A DNA stretch of 64,000 nt from Microbulbifer sediminum (GTDB lineage Bacteria > Pseudomonadota > Gammaproteobacteria > Pseudomonadales > Cellvibrionaceae). This document shows positions 6,684-15,504 of this stretch, piece after piece. The position numbers and the translations under genes were made by a program. The notes under the pieces were generated by a model. That model saw only the letters and a list, made by a program, of their open reading frames with translations, was not told the origin of the DNA and searched no databases. The DNA is taken from the NCBI RefSeq assembly GCF_021729035.1, contig NZ_JAJSAP010000006.1, positions 1 through 64,000 of the forward strand. The letters are read 5' to 3'. How positions within the stretch are numbered: the stretch's first letter is position 1; the number at the start of each line of letters is the position of its first letter.

Positions 6684-7784
6684 CTAGAAAGCGTAAGTGA
6701 CTGCCCCGAAGCCCTTGATGAGCCGGTCATCATCGACAATGGGGCTGTCGGTAATATCACTGTCCAGGTTTTCCACCGCGATATTGAGTACCACGCGCCA
6801 GTTCTCGGTCAGTTCGTAAAAGCCACCCAGGCCCAGTTCGACGGTCACGGCGCTCCCGACATTGTAGGCGGGGCGGCCGGGCAGGGCGGCAGAGGCCGGT
6901 ACACCGAAATCGTAATTCGCCAACTCGCTGCTGAGCCAGCTGACGCCGAGTTGCGGCGCCAGGCGCAGGTTGCCGAACTGAAAGCCCCGGGATACCCGGG
7001 CCACGGCGGTGCCGCCACCGATCTGGTCGAGCACGTCGTGTTCATAGCCCAGGTCGAACTCGAAGCCACTGGGGCCCTCGTAGACCAGGCCGAGCCCCGC
7101 CATCAATGTGCTGTCGCGGTCGCCAAGGCCCTTGAGAAAGTCACTGTCGTCTTCCTCGTAAGCACCCACCCGGTAGGAGGCGCTCAGCGCCACGCGCAGA
7201 TCGTCACTGCCCAGTATCCCGTAGCGCAGGCTTGGGCCCACCCACTGCAGTCGCTCACCGAAGTAGGTGATGGCGGGTATGGGCTGGATGACGCTGGCAT
7301 CCGACCCCACATAGGGGCTGCCGCGACCGATCACGCCAAGGCCCACGCCCCACTGGCCGGCATCGCCGAGGATGCTGTAAAGCGCGATATTGACGTTGTT
7401 GCTGTCGTTCCGCCGTACGGAGAAGCTTGCCTGCCGGAAGCTGGGCGGTCCCTTGGGCTGGTAGTTGTTGGACAGGCCCACCGGCTCACGGGGAATACCG
7501 ATGAAGTTCCTGTCCAGGGCGCGGTTGTTGTTCTCGTCCAGGTAAGCGAGCACCGCCACTTCCCCGTCAGGGGCGTCCGGTATCACATAGGTTTCGCCGG
7601 GCTGGATGGTGTAGCGTACTTCCCGCGCGGCACCGCGGAATTTGCCGAATGCATCCGGGTCGTCGTAGACCTGCAACACCAGGGTGCCCGCCGGGGGCGG
7701 GTTCTGCAAACGGACCGTGATGTCAGCAGCGGCTGCGGTCCCGCACAGCAATAGCAGTGGCAGGGTGGCGGCAGTTGTTTTCAT
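6684..7784 (-). CDS. DUF2141-MipA/OmpV fusion outer-membrane protein
   Basis: A 366-residue protein with a signal peptide (residues 1-20, ending TAAAA). Residues about 21-135 match a DUF2141 domain: VLQVYDDPDAFGKF, then LAYLDENNNRALDRNFIG with the typical GIPREPVG and GPPSFRQASF. The rest is a MipA/OmpV-type beta-barrel: GVGLGVIGRGSPYVGSD, FGERLQWVGPSLRYGIL, repeated amphipathic strands and a terminal aromatic residue (AVTYAF). MipA/OmpV proteins sit in the outer membrane; in E. coli MipA is linked to murein synthesis scaffolds, in Vibrio OmpV is an antigen. The start is the ATG at 7784. It is transcribed away from the RND efflux operon, sharing a 246-bp intergenic region, so co-regulation is possible. 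The two-domain fusion is unusual to me. Confidence 0.8.
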   Translation of the reverse strand: MKTTAATLPLLLLCGTAAAADITVRLQNPPPAGTLVLQVYDDPDAFGKFRGAAREVRYTIQPGETYVIPDAPDGEVAVLAYLDENNNRALDRNFIGIPREPVGLSNNYQPKGPPSFRQASFSVRRNDSNNVNIALYSILGDAGQWGVGLGVIGRGSPYVGSDASVIQPIPAITYFGERLQWVGPSLRYGILGSDDLRVALSASYRVGAYEEDDSDFLKGLGDRDSTLMAGLGLVYEGPSGFEFDLGYEHDVLDQIGGGTAVARVSRGFQFGNLRLAPQLGVSWLSSELANYDFGVPASAALPGRPAYNVGSAVTVELGLGGFYELTENWRVVLNIAVENLDSDITDSPIVDDDRLIKGFGAVTYAF

Positions 7785-8030
7785 GGGCGTACAACGTCCC
7801 TGGATCAGTGGCCAATGCTTTCCTTTACGAGCATCGTAGATAAACAGATGAACCTGGCAAGGTGTGCCGTGCGGAAAGTTCAGTGACCCGCTGGCATGTT
7901 TCTGCCGTATGCATCCGTTGCCGCACCGGCGGGTGTTGGTCGCATGTATCCGACGGATGCAAAGGTGAACAGGCCGCAGTAAGCTGGGCGTTACGTTCGC
8001 CGATAATGACAAGAGACTACTGGAGATCCC

Positions 8031-9101
8031 TTGAATACAGCTGACGAAGGGCGCAGCCGCCCGTGCCGCGCGGCCATGACCAGCGCCGTACTCCTGGCCC
8101 TGACTAGTTTGTTCGGATGTGAACCGGCCAGCGAGGCAGCCGGGGCGCGGGGAGAGGGCCGGGCCCAGCCGGTGGTGACAGAGGCCGTGCTCTGGCAGCC
8201 ACGACTGGTGCGGATTGAGGCCGTGGGCACCTCCCGCGCCGATAAAAGCGTCACCCTGTACCCGGAAGTGAGCGGTGAGGTGGTCGAGGTCACGCTGAAG
8301 GCCGGGGACCGGGTCGAGGCGGGCCAGGCCATTGTGCGGCTGGACGAGCGCGACCAGCGGCTCGCGGTTGAGCTGGCCCGGGTGGAACTGCAAGACGCAA
8401 AACGCCTCTACAGCCGTTACCGGCGGACGCAGGGGTCGGGTGCCGTCACCGAGAATGCCGTCGACGATGCCCGCAGCGCGGTGGAGCGCGCCAGGCTGAA
8501 CCTGGATCGGGCCGAGGTGGCACTGGACCACCGCTCGATCGAGGCACCCTTTGACGGGTATGTCGGTATTACCAACATTGATCCGGGGGCCCGGGTCGAT
8601 CCCTCTACGGCAATCACCACCATCGATGACCGCAGCACGCTGCTGGTGACGTTCCAGGTGCCGGAGCTGTTCCTGGGCCAGATCGACCAGGGGCAGGACA
8701 TTGCCGTCGCCACCTGGGCCAACGGCGACCCGCAACACCGGGGGGAGGTCATCGATATCGACAGCCGGGTGAGCCCCGACACGCGGACCTTCACGGTCCG
8801 CGCGCGGGTCGATAATCGTGGCGACCGGTTGCGCCCGGGCATGAGTTTCCGGGTCACCATGAAGCTGGCCGCGGGCCGTTACCCGGTGGTGCCGGAGGTG
8901 GCCCTGCAGTGGGGCAACGATGGCGCCTTTGTGTGGGCCGTGGAGGGTGGCAAGGCGCGGCGGGTCCCGGCCACCGTCGTGCAGCGCCTCCAGGGTGCCA
9001 TCCTGGTGGACGCGGACCTGCCCGAGGATATGGCGATTGTGACCGAGGGTACCCAGCGCATGCGTGAGGGAATGCCGGTAGCCAACATGGCGAGGTTGTA
9101 A
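8031..9101 (+). CDS. RND efflux periplasmic adaptor (MFP)
   Basis: A 356-residue membrane-fusion protein of the HlyD/AcrA type. Start chosen as the TTG at 8031 because GGAGA lies six bases upstream; the ATG at 8076 is an alternative. A hydrophobic segment ending LFGC (about residue 30) suggests an N-terminal anchor or lipoprotein signal, though Phe at the -3/-2 region is not ideal. Domains in order: a biotinyl-lipoyl-like half (VSGEVVEVTLKAGDRVEAGQ), a helical hairpin (residues about 105-155), the second lipoyl half (IEAPFDGYVGITNIDPGARV) and a beta-barrel domain (DIDSRVSPDTRTFTVRARV). It links the inner-membrane pump encoded 3 bp downstream to an outer-membrane channel, which is not encoded here. 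Confidence 0.92.
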   Translation: MNTADEGRSRPCRAAMTSAVLLALTSLFGCEPASEAAGARGEGRAQPVVTEAVLWQPRLVRIEAVGTSRADKSVTLYPEVSGEVVEVTLKAGDRVEAGQAIVRLDERDQRLAVELARVELQDAKRLYSRYRRTQGSGAVTENAVDDARSAVERARLNLDRAEVALDHRSIEAPFDGYVGITNIDPGARVDPSTAITTIDDRSTLLVTFQVPELFLGQIDQGQDIAVATWANGDPQHRGEVIDIDSRVSPDTRTFTVRARVDNRGDRLRPGMSFRVTMKLAAGRYPVVPEVALQWGNDGAFVWAVEGGKARRVPATVVQRLQGAILVDADLPEDMAIVTEGTQRMREGMPVANMARL

Positions 9102-9104
9102 GCC

Positions 9105-12100
9105 GTGGGCAGCGACAATACTCCCGGCGTCCATATTCAGCCGCACCGCAGTGACCTGGCCTCCCTGGCAATCCGCCGGCCGGTGTTGGTGCTGGTGCTC
9201 AACCTGCTGATTGCCATTGCCGGTATCGCCGCCTTCAGCGCGGTGGAAGTGCGAGAGCTCCCCGACGTGGATGTGCCGGTGGTGTCGATCCGCGGCGAAA
9301 TGCCCGGCGCCTCCCCGGAAACCATGGATTCCGAGGTTACCAGCATTGTCGAGGGGGCGGTGGCCAGGGTATCCGGGATCAGGAATATCCAGTCTTCCAG
9401 CGAGGAAAACAACTTCCGTATCCACGTGGAGTTCAATGCCAATGTCGACCTGGATACTGCCGCCGCGGATGTGCGCGAGGCGGTGAACCAGGCCCAGCGG
9501 GACCTGCCCGAGGACGTGGAGCGGCTGGTGGTGGTCAAGGCCGCCGACCAGCCGGAGCCGGTGATCAACCTGGCGGTGACCAGTGACCGGCTGCGCGACG
9601 AGGCACTGACCTACATTATCGAGAAGGACATTGTGCCGGAGCTGATCTCGATACCCGGTGTGGCCGACGTGCCCATCTCCGGGCAGCGCCAGCGGGTGTT
9701 GCGGGTGGTGCTGGACCCGCTGCGCCTGACCAGCTTCGGCCTGTCGGTGAGTGATGTGGCGGCGGTGCTGGAGCAGGCGCCACTGGACGTGCCCTCGGGC
9801 AGTTTCCGCTCGGAAGACCAGCAGTTGCTGGTGCGTACCGACGCGTCTGCAGTGACCGAACAGCAGGTGCGGGATATCGTGATCAGCGGCAGTACCCGCA
9901 TCGGCGATGTGGCGCATGTGGCGTTCGGGCCCGAGGATGTGCAGTCGCTGGTGTACCTGAACGACCGGCCGGTGATCGGCCTGGGCATCGTGCGCCAGGC
10001 CCAGAGCAACACCATCGATATCAGCGAACAGGTCCGGCGGGTGGTGGGGAACCTCAACCAGCGCTTCGACAACCTCGAGATCACCGTGACCGAAGACCGG
10101 GCGGTGTTTATCGAGGGTTCGGTGCGTGAGGTGGTCACCAGTCTCTGTTACACGGTTGCCATCGTACTCGCCGCCATCTGGCTGTTCTTCGGTAATATCC
10201 GCACCACCTTGGTACCCAGTACCGCTATTCCCATTGCCCTGGTGGGCACCCTGGCGGGCATCTGGCTGATGGGTTTTTCCATCAATATCCTCACGCTGCT
10301 GGCGATTGTGCTGGCCACGGGCCTGGTGGTGGACGATGCCATCGTGGTACTGGAGAACATCCAGCGGCACCGCGCCCAGGGGCTGGGCGCCCGTGCGGCG
10401 GCGGTGCTGGGCACGCGTCAGGTCATCTTTGCGGTACTGGCCACCACGGCGGTACTGGTCAGTGTGTTTATCCCCATCTCGCTGCTGCCCAGCACCGCCG
10501 GGCGCATGTTCCGGGAATTCGGCCTGGTGCTGGCCACGGCGGTGGCACTGTCCTCGGTGGTGGCTCTGACCCTGGTACCCGTGCTCACGGCGCGCATCGC
10601 CGGCAACCGTGGGGAGCACCCGCTCTACCATCGCCTGGCGGGTATTGGTGGGCGTATCGCGAACGCCTACCAGCGCAGCCTGGCCACCTGCCTGCGCTAC
10701 GCGCGGGTCAGTTTTGGTGTGGCGCTGGCGCTCGCCGTCGGGGCGGGCGGGCTCTACCTGGTGCTGGGCAAGGAACTGCTGCCATCCGAGGACCGCGGGC
10801 TGATCCGCGTGGACGCCACCGGCCCGGACGGCGTGGGGCAAAACTATATCGCGCGTCAGGCCGAACATATCGAGGATGTGGTAAGGCCGCTGGTGGCGCG
10901 GGGCGATGCCACCGATATCATCACCTTGATCGGGCGCTATGACCCCAACCGCGCCCGGGTAACCCTGCCGCTGGCGAACTGGGAAGAGCGGGAGACCTCA
11001 CAGCAGGCCCTGGCCGCAGAGATTGCCGGGCCGCTGGCGCAAATCCCCGGTGCCCGTATCCGCGTCAGCAGCCCCAACAGCCTGTCCCTGCGAGGCGGTG
11101 GGGGCGGCATCGAAGTGGCCCTGGTGGGCAACGATTACGGACGCATTTACCAGGCATCCCGGGAAATGGCCCGGGCCATCGAGGACCGCCTCCCGCACCT
11201 GAGCCAGCCGGATATCAGTTACCGGCCCACCCAGCCACAGCTGTCGATCGAGATCGATCGCCGCCGCGCGGCAGACCTGGGCGTGCCGCTGCAAAATATC
11301 GCCGTTACCCTCAGGGCGGTGGTCGACGGGCTCGATGTGGTGGACCTGAACGTGGGTGACCAGGCCGTGCCGATCATGCTGGAGGCTGCCAACAGTACGG
11401 TCTCGTCGCCGGAAGACCTGGTGAACCTCTACGTGAAAAGTGAGAGTGGCAGCCTGCTGCCGTTGTCCAGCATGGTCAGCCTGCGCGAGGAAAGTGTGGC
11501 CGCCGAGCTGGACCGCCACGGCCAGCGCCGCGCGATCGAGATCGATATGGGCCTGGCCCGGGGTTATCCGCTCGCCAGCGCGGTCGAAGAGCTGCGCGCC
11601 CTTGGCAGCGAGATACTGCCGGACGACGTGGGCATCCTGTTCTTGGGCGAGGCCGATACCCTGGAGGAGAGTTCCCGGGAAGTGGCGATGACCTATGCCA
11701 TTGCCGCGCTGGTGGTGTTCCTGGTGCTGTGCGCCCAGTTTGAAGGGATCAGCAGCGCCCTGATTGTGATGACCACCGTGCCGTTCGGGTTGGCGGCGGC
11801 GGTGTACGCCCTGTTCCTGACCGGCACCACTGTGAATATCTTTTCCCAGATCGGCCTGGTGATGTTGATTGGCCTGATGGCCAAGAACGGCATCCTGCTG
11901 GTGGAGTTTGCAGACCAGCTGCGCGACCGCGGCCACAGCGTATACGACGCGATTACCGAAGCGGCGCGGGTGCGCCTGCGGCCCATTGCCATGACCATGC
12001 TTTCCACGGTGCTCGGTGGGCTGCCGCTGATTCTCAGCAGTGGGCCTGGCGCCGAGGCGCGCAGCGCCATCGGTTGGGTAATGTTCGGCGGCCTGGGCCT

Positions 12101-12224
12101 GGCGGCGTTGTTTACCCTGTACCTGACCCCGGTGGTCTACCTGGGCCTGGGGCGGTTCCACCAGCCGCGTTCCGTGGAGGGCAGCAAGCTGGAGGAGGAG
12201 CTGCAGGCGGCCACCGGCAATTGA
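9105..12224 (+). CDS. RND multidrug efflux pump, AcrB/MexF-like
   Basis: A 1039-residue inner-membrane transporter, normal length for the HAE-1 family, starting at the GTG at 9105 only 3 bp after the adaptor stop (translational coupling). It has twelve membrane helices in the 1+5+1+5 pattern and two large periplasmic loops. The proton-relay residues are present: adjacent Asp-Asp in helix 4 (residues 410-411, in LVVDDAIVVLEN) and the helix-10 Lys in LMAKNGILLVEF. The N-terminus SLAIRRPVLVLVLNLLIAIAG and the VREAVNQAQRDLP pore-domain motif are typical. Substrate is probably hydrophobic or amphiphilic toxic compounds; the precise range cannot be read from sequence. A terminator hairpin follows at 12251. 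Confidence 0.93.
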   Translation: MGSDNTPGVHIQPHRSDLASLAIRRPVLVLVLNLLIAIAGIAAFSAVEVRELPDVDVPVVSIRGEMPGASPETMDSEVTSIVEGAVARVSGIRNIQSSSEENNFRIHVEFNANVDLDTAAADVREAVNQAQRDLPEDVERLVVVKAADQPEPVINLAVTSDRLRDEALTYIIEKDIVPELISIPGVADVPISGQRQRVLRVVLDPLRLTSFGLSVSDVAAVLEQAPLDVPSGSFRSEDQQLLVRTDASAVTEQQVRDIVISGSTRIGDVAHVAFGPEDVQSLVYLNDRPVIGLGIVRQAQSNTIDISEQVRRVVGNLNQRFDNLEITVTEDRAVFIEGSVREVVTSLCYTVAIVLAAIWLFFGNIRTTLVPSTAIPIALVGTLAGIWLMGFSINILTLLAIVLATGLVVDDAIVVLENIQRHRAQGLGARAAAVLGTRQVIFAVLATTAVLVSVFIPISLLPSTAGRMFREFGLVLATAVALSSVVALTLVPVLTARIAGNRGEHPLYHRLAGIGGRIANAYQRSLATCLRYARVSFGVALALAVGAGGLYLVLGKELLPSEDRGLIRVDATGPDGVGQNYIARQAEHIEDVVRPLVARGDATDIITLIGRYDPNRARVTLPLANWEERETSQQALAAEIAGPLAQIPGARIRVSSPNSLSLRGGGGGIEVALVGNDYGRIYQASREMARAIEDRLPHLSQPDISYRPTQPQLSIEIDRRRAADLGVPLQNIAVTLRAVVDGLDVVDLNVGDQAVPIMLEAANSTVSSPEDLVNLYVKSESGSLLPLSSMVSLREESVAAELDRHGQRRAIEIDMGLARGYPLASAVEELRALGSEILPDDVGILFLGEADTLEESSREVAMTYAIAALVVFLVLCAQFEGISSALIVMTTVPFGLAAAVYALFLTGTTVNIFSQIGLVMLIGLMAKNGILLVEFADQLRDRGHSVYDAITEAARVRLRPIAMTMLSTVLGGLPLILSSGPGAEARSAIGWVMFGGLGLAALFTLYLTPVVYLGLGRFHQPRSVEGSKLEEELQAATGN

Positions 12225-12250
12225 GTTGGGCTCGGCATTTTGTTATCCGG

Positions 12251-12282
12251 CCGGCGGTGGTTCTCCTGTCGCCGGATTTTTT
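12251..12282 (+). terminator. Rho-independent terminator after RND pump
   Basis: CCGGCG (12251-12256) pairs with CGCCGG (12270-12275) across a 13-nt loop, followed by ATTTTTT. Outer bases ATCCGGC/GCCGGAT allow an alternative stem. It lies 26 bp after the pump stop codon and before the next gene. Confidence 0.65.
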
Positions 12283-12341
12283 GAGCAGACCTGGATCCGC
12301 CGCCAGGAAAGGAACTGTCAGGATGATACCGGGAGGTGACC

Positions 12342-12812
12342 ATGGCCAGTAAAAGCCCGGCCGGGCTGTCCGCGAATCGCTGGGTGACCTTCCTCGCCCA
12401 TTTCCTGTTTATCCTCGCGGCCTGGACCGTTTTCATAAAATATCTCTTTCCCATCGGCTATGCGCTGGCGATCGGTGAGCCCTGGATGCGCTACATATAC
12501 TGGGATTTCTGGCCGGTAGTCCATGTATGGCTGGGCTGGGCATTACTGGTGCGGCCCACTTACCTGTATCGCCTTGCGCTGGGGATAGCGGTGCTGGAGA
12601 TACTGATTATCAGTATCAAGTTTGCCCACTTCCTGGTGCAGCCTGAGTGGACCATCTGGCGCACCAACTGGTTTGTGAACAAGGTGTTCGTCCTGGCCTG
12701 TTTTATCCTGCTGTTAACAACCGTCGTGCTGCGCCCGGGTCTTCTCAGGCCCGGGCGGCACTTCAATCCGGGAGGCAACACGCATGAAGGGAAACACGAA
12801 AGTGCGCACTGA
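12342..12812 (+). CDS. Uncharacterised inner-membrane protein
   Basis: A 156-residue protein from the ATG at 12342, preceded by a strong CCGGGAGG ribosome site. Four membrane helices are predicted (about residues 14-36, 50-69, 78-98 and 114-132), with aromatic-rich loops (YIYWDFWPVVHVW, WTIWRTNWFVNK) and a hydrophilic, His-containing C-terminus. I recognise no family. The last 29 bases overlap the start of the Tat-exported aldo/keto reductase, so the two are very probably co-translated and may act together in or near the inner membrane. Confidence 0.75.
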   Translation: MASKSPAGLSANRWVTFLAHFLFILAAWTVFIKYLFPIGYALAIGEPWMRYIYWDFWPVVHVWLGWALLVRPTYLYRLALGIAVLEILIISIKFAHFLVQPEWTIWRTNWFVNKVFVLACFILLLTTVVLRPGLLRPGRHFNPGGNTHEGKHESAH

Positions 12813-13728
12813 TCGCCGGCGGTTCCTTAAACTGCTGTCCTCCGCGCTGGCTGCCATGGCAATGTTGCCCGTGCTTTCACGGGCTGCAGCCGAAGGACTG
12901 GTTCGCAAGCCAATCCGCGCGACGGGCGAGAAGCTGCCGGTAATCGGGCTGGGTACCTGGCGGACATTCAACGTGGGCAGCGACCCGGAATTGCTTGATG
13001 CCCGCACGGAAGTCGTGCGGGCATTTTTCCGCCACGGCGGCGGGCTGGTGGATTCCTCCCCCATGTATGGCTCGGCACCGGATGTGATGGGCTACGCGCT
13101 GAAAAAGCTGGGTGTCCCCGAGTCCCTGTTTTCCGCCGAGAAGGTCTGGAGCCCGGCGGGTGGCTCTGCCCGGCAGCAGTTCCAGCAGCTCGCGGCGCGC
13201 TGGGGCCTGCCGGAATTCAACCTGCTGCAGGTGCACAACCTGGTGGACTGGCAACAGCAGCTGGAAGCCCTGCGCGAGCTGAAGGCCGAGGGCAAGATCC
13301 AGTACATCGGCATCACCACCTCCCACGGGCGCCGCCACCGGGAGTTCGAGCGGGTAATGGCATCCGGGGATATCGATTTTGCCCAGCTGACCTACAACAT
13401 TACCCACCGGGAAGTGGAGAGCCGTCTGTTGCCGCTGGCCCGGGAGCGCGGGATCGCGGTCATTGCCAACCGGCCCTACGACGGCGGTCGCCTGATCAAG
13501 GGCCTGAAGCGCAGTGAAAAAGTTCCGGCCTGGGCGAGGGAAGAATGCGGCTGCCGGACCTGGGCTGATTTCCTGCTGAAGTTTATTGTCAGCCACCCAG
13601 CGGTGAACTGTGCCATTCCCGCCACCACCCGGGTCGATCACCTGAACGAGAATATGCAGGCGGGCCACGCCCTAATGCCATCCCCGGGCTGTCGACAGAA
13701 AATGGTCCGGCATATCGAGTCGCTATGA
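12784..13728 (+). CDS. Tat-exported aldo/keto reductase
   Basis: A 314-residue protein. Residues 1-36 form a twin-arginine signal: DRRRFLK followed by LLSSALAAMAMLPVLSRAAA. The rest is an aldo/keto reductase TIM barrel with the catalytic tetrad visible in order: Asp in GGLVDSSPMYG, Tyr of the same motif, Lys in SAEKVW and His in LLQVHNL. NAD(P)H-dependent carbonyl reduction is the family activity, but export to the periplasm, where NADPH is scarce, makes the real electron donor uncertain. It starts inside the upstream membrane-protein gene (29-bp overlap) and ends in an ATGA overlap with the DUF6064-like gene, forming a tightly coupled trio. Confidence 0.88.
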   Translation: MKGNTKVRTDRRRFLKLLSSALAAMAMLPVLSRAAAEGLVRKPIRATGEKLPVIGLGTWRTFNVGSDPELLDARTEVVRAFFRHGGGLVDSSPMYGSAPDVMGYALKKLGVPESLFSAEKVWSPAGGSARQQFQQLAARWGLPEFNLLQVHNLVDWQQQLEALRELKAEGKIQYIGITTSHGRRHREFERVMASGDIDFAQLTYNITHREVESRLLPLARERGIAVIANRPYDGGRLIKGLKRSEKVPAWAREECGCRTWADFLLKFIVSHPAVNCAIPATTRVDHLNENMQAGHALMPSPGCRQKMVRHIESL

Positions 13729-14420
13729 GTGCATGGTCCAGCTATCGGCTGGAGGATTTCATCCCGTTTACGGCGGATGTCTATTATCGCCTGCTGGAAC
13801 GGATGGGAGAGGATTTCTGGCCGCTGCACCTGCTGACATTGTTGCTGGGCGGCACGGTGCTGCTCCTCGCCCTGCGCGGTCGCGCGCGCCTTGCCTGCCT
13901 GCTGCTCGCCCTGCCGTGGCTGTTTGTGGGCGTGGCTTATTTCATGCAGCGCTATGGAGAGCTTAACTGGGCAGGGCGGGATATCGGCTGGGCTTTTGTG
14001 CTCCAGGGAACCCTACTCGCCGCAGCCGGGGCCAGCGGGTTCGGCATTGATCGCCCGGCGCGAGCCATTGCCCCGGCAGTGATGCTCGGCATGTTGCTGG
14101 GGCTGCTGGGGCTGTTAGGGATGCCGTTGATCGCCCCGTTAGTTGGCTTCGACTGGTTCCAGGCGGAAACCTTCGCCATCCACCCTGCGCCCACTGCAAT
14201 AGTGACCCTGGGGGTGGTACTGGTGTTATTCCGCGGCATTTTCCTGTGGGCCGCGGGGATAATTCCGCTGGCCTGGATAAGTGTCTCGGGTCTGACCCTG
14301 CTGGTGCTCGACGCCCCCTGGACCCCGGTCATGTTTGCGGCTCTGGCTGCGGGTGTCCTGGGCCTGGCGGTGAAAAGTGTGGCTGCATATAGGCGGCCGC
14401 CACGGGGTGGAGCCGCCTAG
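13725..14420 (+). CDS. DUF6064-like integral membrane protein
   Basis: A 231-residue protein with six or seven predicted membrane helices. The N-terminal DFIPFTADVYYRLLERMGEDFWPLHLL, the central AYFMQRYGELNWAGRDIGWAFVLQG and the AIHPAPTAIVTLG loop match my recollection of the DUF6064 family, whose function is unknown. Its ATG overlaps the stop of the aldo/keto reductase (ATGA), so it belongs to the same transcription unit. A role in partnering the exported reductase is an inference from coupling only. Confidence 0.75.
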   Translation: MSAWSSYRLEDFIPFTADVYYRLLERMGEDFWPLHLLTLLLGGTVLLLALRGRARLACLLLALPWLFVGVAYFMQRYGELNWAGRDIGWAFVLQGTLLAAAGASGFGIDRPARAIAPAVMLGMLLGLLGLLGMPLIAPLVGFDWFQAETFAIHPAPTAIVTLGVVLVLFRGIFLWAAGIIPLAWISVSGLTLLVLDAPWTPVMFAALAAGVLGLAVKSVAAYRRPPRGGAA

Positions 14421-14645
14421 GACATTTTCCAGGGCACCGTCTGGGTCTCTTTGCCTTACCGGTTGAACGCATTGGTTCCGCTGCTGATGGGCCCGCTTAC
14501 GTTTGAAGCGTCCCGATACCGGGCTTTGCGGGACTGGCGTGAAGAGGTTTTTGCATGCCGTGGCGGGGCGTGCATAATCCGGTACAAGGGATGCGCCGTA
14601 ATGATTGCTGCCGGACGGAAACAGCCGAAGCAAAGGAGGATGCAA

Positions 14646-14798
14646 ATGAAATCAGAGCTAGTGCAATGGTGGGGAGGGGTTCCCGCACCTGAAAAGCGCG
14701 CCTTGATCACCCTGGGCGTGATTGCCGCGGGTATCCTGGTGTTCTGTCTGGGCCTGCAGGCCGGTAAGGCACTTGCTGTCGCCACCTCGCTGTTCTAG
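14646..14798 (+). CDS. Small single-helix membrane protein
   Basis: A 50-residue protein. The ATG at 14646 is supported by an ideal AAAGGAGG ribosome site six bases upstream; an in-frame ATG at 14640 touches the ribosome site and is rejected. It has an amphipathic Trp-containing N-terminus, then one membrane helix (ALITLGVIAAGILVFCLGLQ, about residues 21-40), then a short Ala/Leu tail. It stands alone, 225 bp after the DUF6064-like gene. Function unknown. Confidence 0.6.
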   Translation: MKSELVQWWGGVPAPEKRALITLGVIAAGILVFCLGLQAGKALAVATSLF

Positions 14799-15157
14799 TT
14801 CCCATGTTGCTGCTGTGCGCAGGGGCCGGGCAGCTTCTTATATGCCGACTTACAGGGGCGCGGTTCCTTTTCGATGTGGCTGTCGGGATACTCCACCTTC
14901 GTTGTGACTCCATGCGTAATGTGCGGATGCCCGCTATGATGGCGTGGTGGATTTTTGCAAATTGATTCGCGCGCGGGTCAGGCCCGGCGTGGATGGGGGG
15001 AAGAAGCGGCGTCACTCGCGGGATGGTAATGGCCCGCCCTGTGCCACAGGGGGCGCCGTCATTTTGCCTGAAGATGCGCCAGTGGATCGGGCCGGGCCTG
15101 TCCGCGGTCAGGCGGCCTTCGCCTTTGTCACCTGTTTACAGCATAGGGAGCATTAAA
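14799..15157. other. Intergenic region, no gene seen
   Basis: A 359-bp stretch. The frames that cross it are short, Arg/Pro-rich and lack ribosome sites. An AGGGAG ribosome site at its right end (15145-15150) serves the next gene. No terminator hairpin with a T-run was found. Confidence 0.5.
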
Positions 15158-15484
15158 GTGGAATTTATCATCCTGTTGATCGTGGTGGTTGCCATCCTGG
15201 TGTTGCCCCTGAAGATGGCTGCCGTCATGCTCGGCGCGCGCAACACCGGCGCATTCTATTGCCTGTTCGCGCTCTTGCTGGCCGTGATCATCCAGCGCTT
15301 CGTGGGCGGCATGATCCCCGGGGTGACGGCGGAATGGGGCATGCTGATCACGATCCCGCTCGCCGCCATTGCCTATATGCTGGTACTGGGCACCGGCTTC
15401 CTGAAAGCCATCCTGATTGCCATCGTCCAGGGCCTGATCATGATCGGTGCGGTCATCCTGTTCGGCGGTCTGCTGGCAGCCTAG
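15158..15484 (+). CDS. Small multi-helix membrane protein
   Basis: A 108-residue protein from the GTG at 15158, with AGGGAG seven bases upstream. The frame is open much further upstream, but that sequence is Arg/Pro-rich and does not look coding. It has four predicted membrane helices (about residues 2-22, 30-46, 58-77 and 83-106) joined by very short loops, and almost no soluble part. I recognise no family. It is convergent with the broken - strand frame that follows. Confidence 0.65.
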   Translation: MEFIILLIVVVAILVLPLKMAAVMLGARNTGAFYCLFALLLAVIIQRFVGGMIPGVTAEWGMLITIPLAAIAYMLVLGTGFLKAILIAIVQGLIMIGAVILFGGLLAA

Positions 15485-15504
15485 CGTAACAACCGGGATT
15501 ACGC

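Noticed and set aside
6684-10868. A very long - strand open frame of nearly 1400 codons covering the RND operon
   Set aside because: Only its last 366 codons (6684-7784) are a real gene. The rest is antisense to the pump and adaptor, His/Gln/Arg-rich, an artefact of high GC at third positions.
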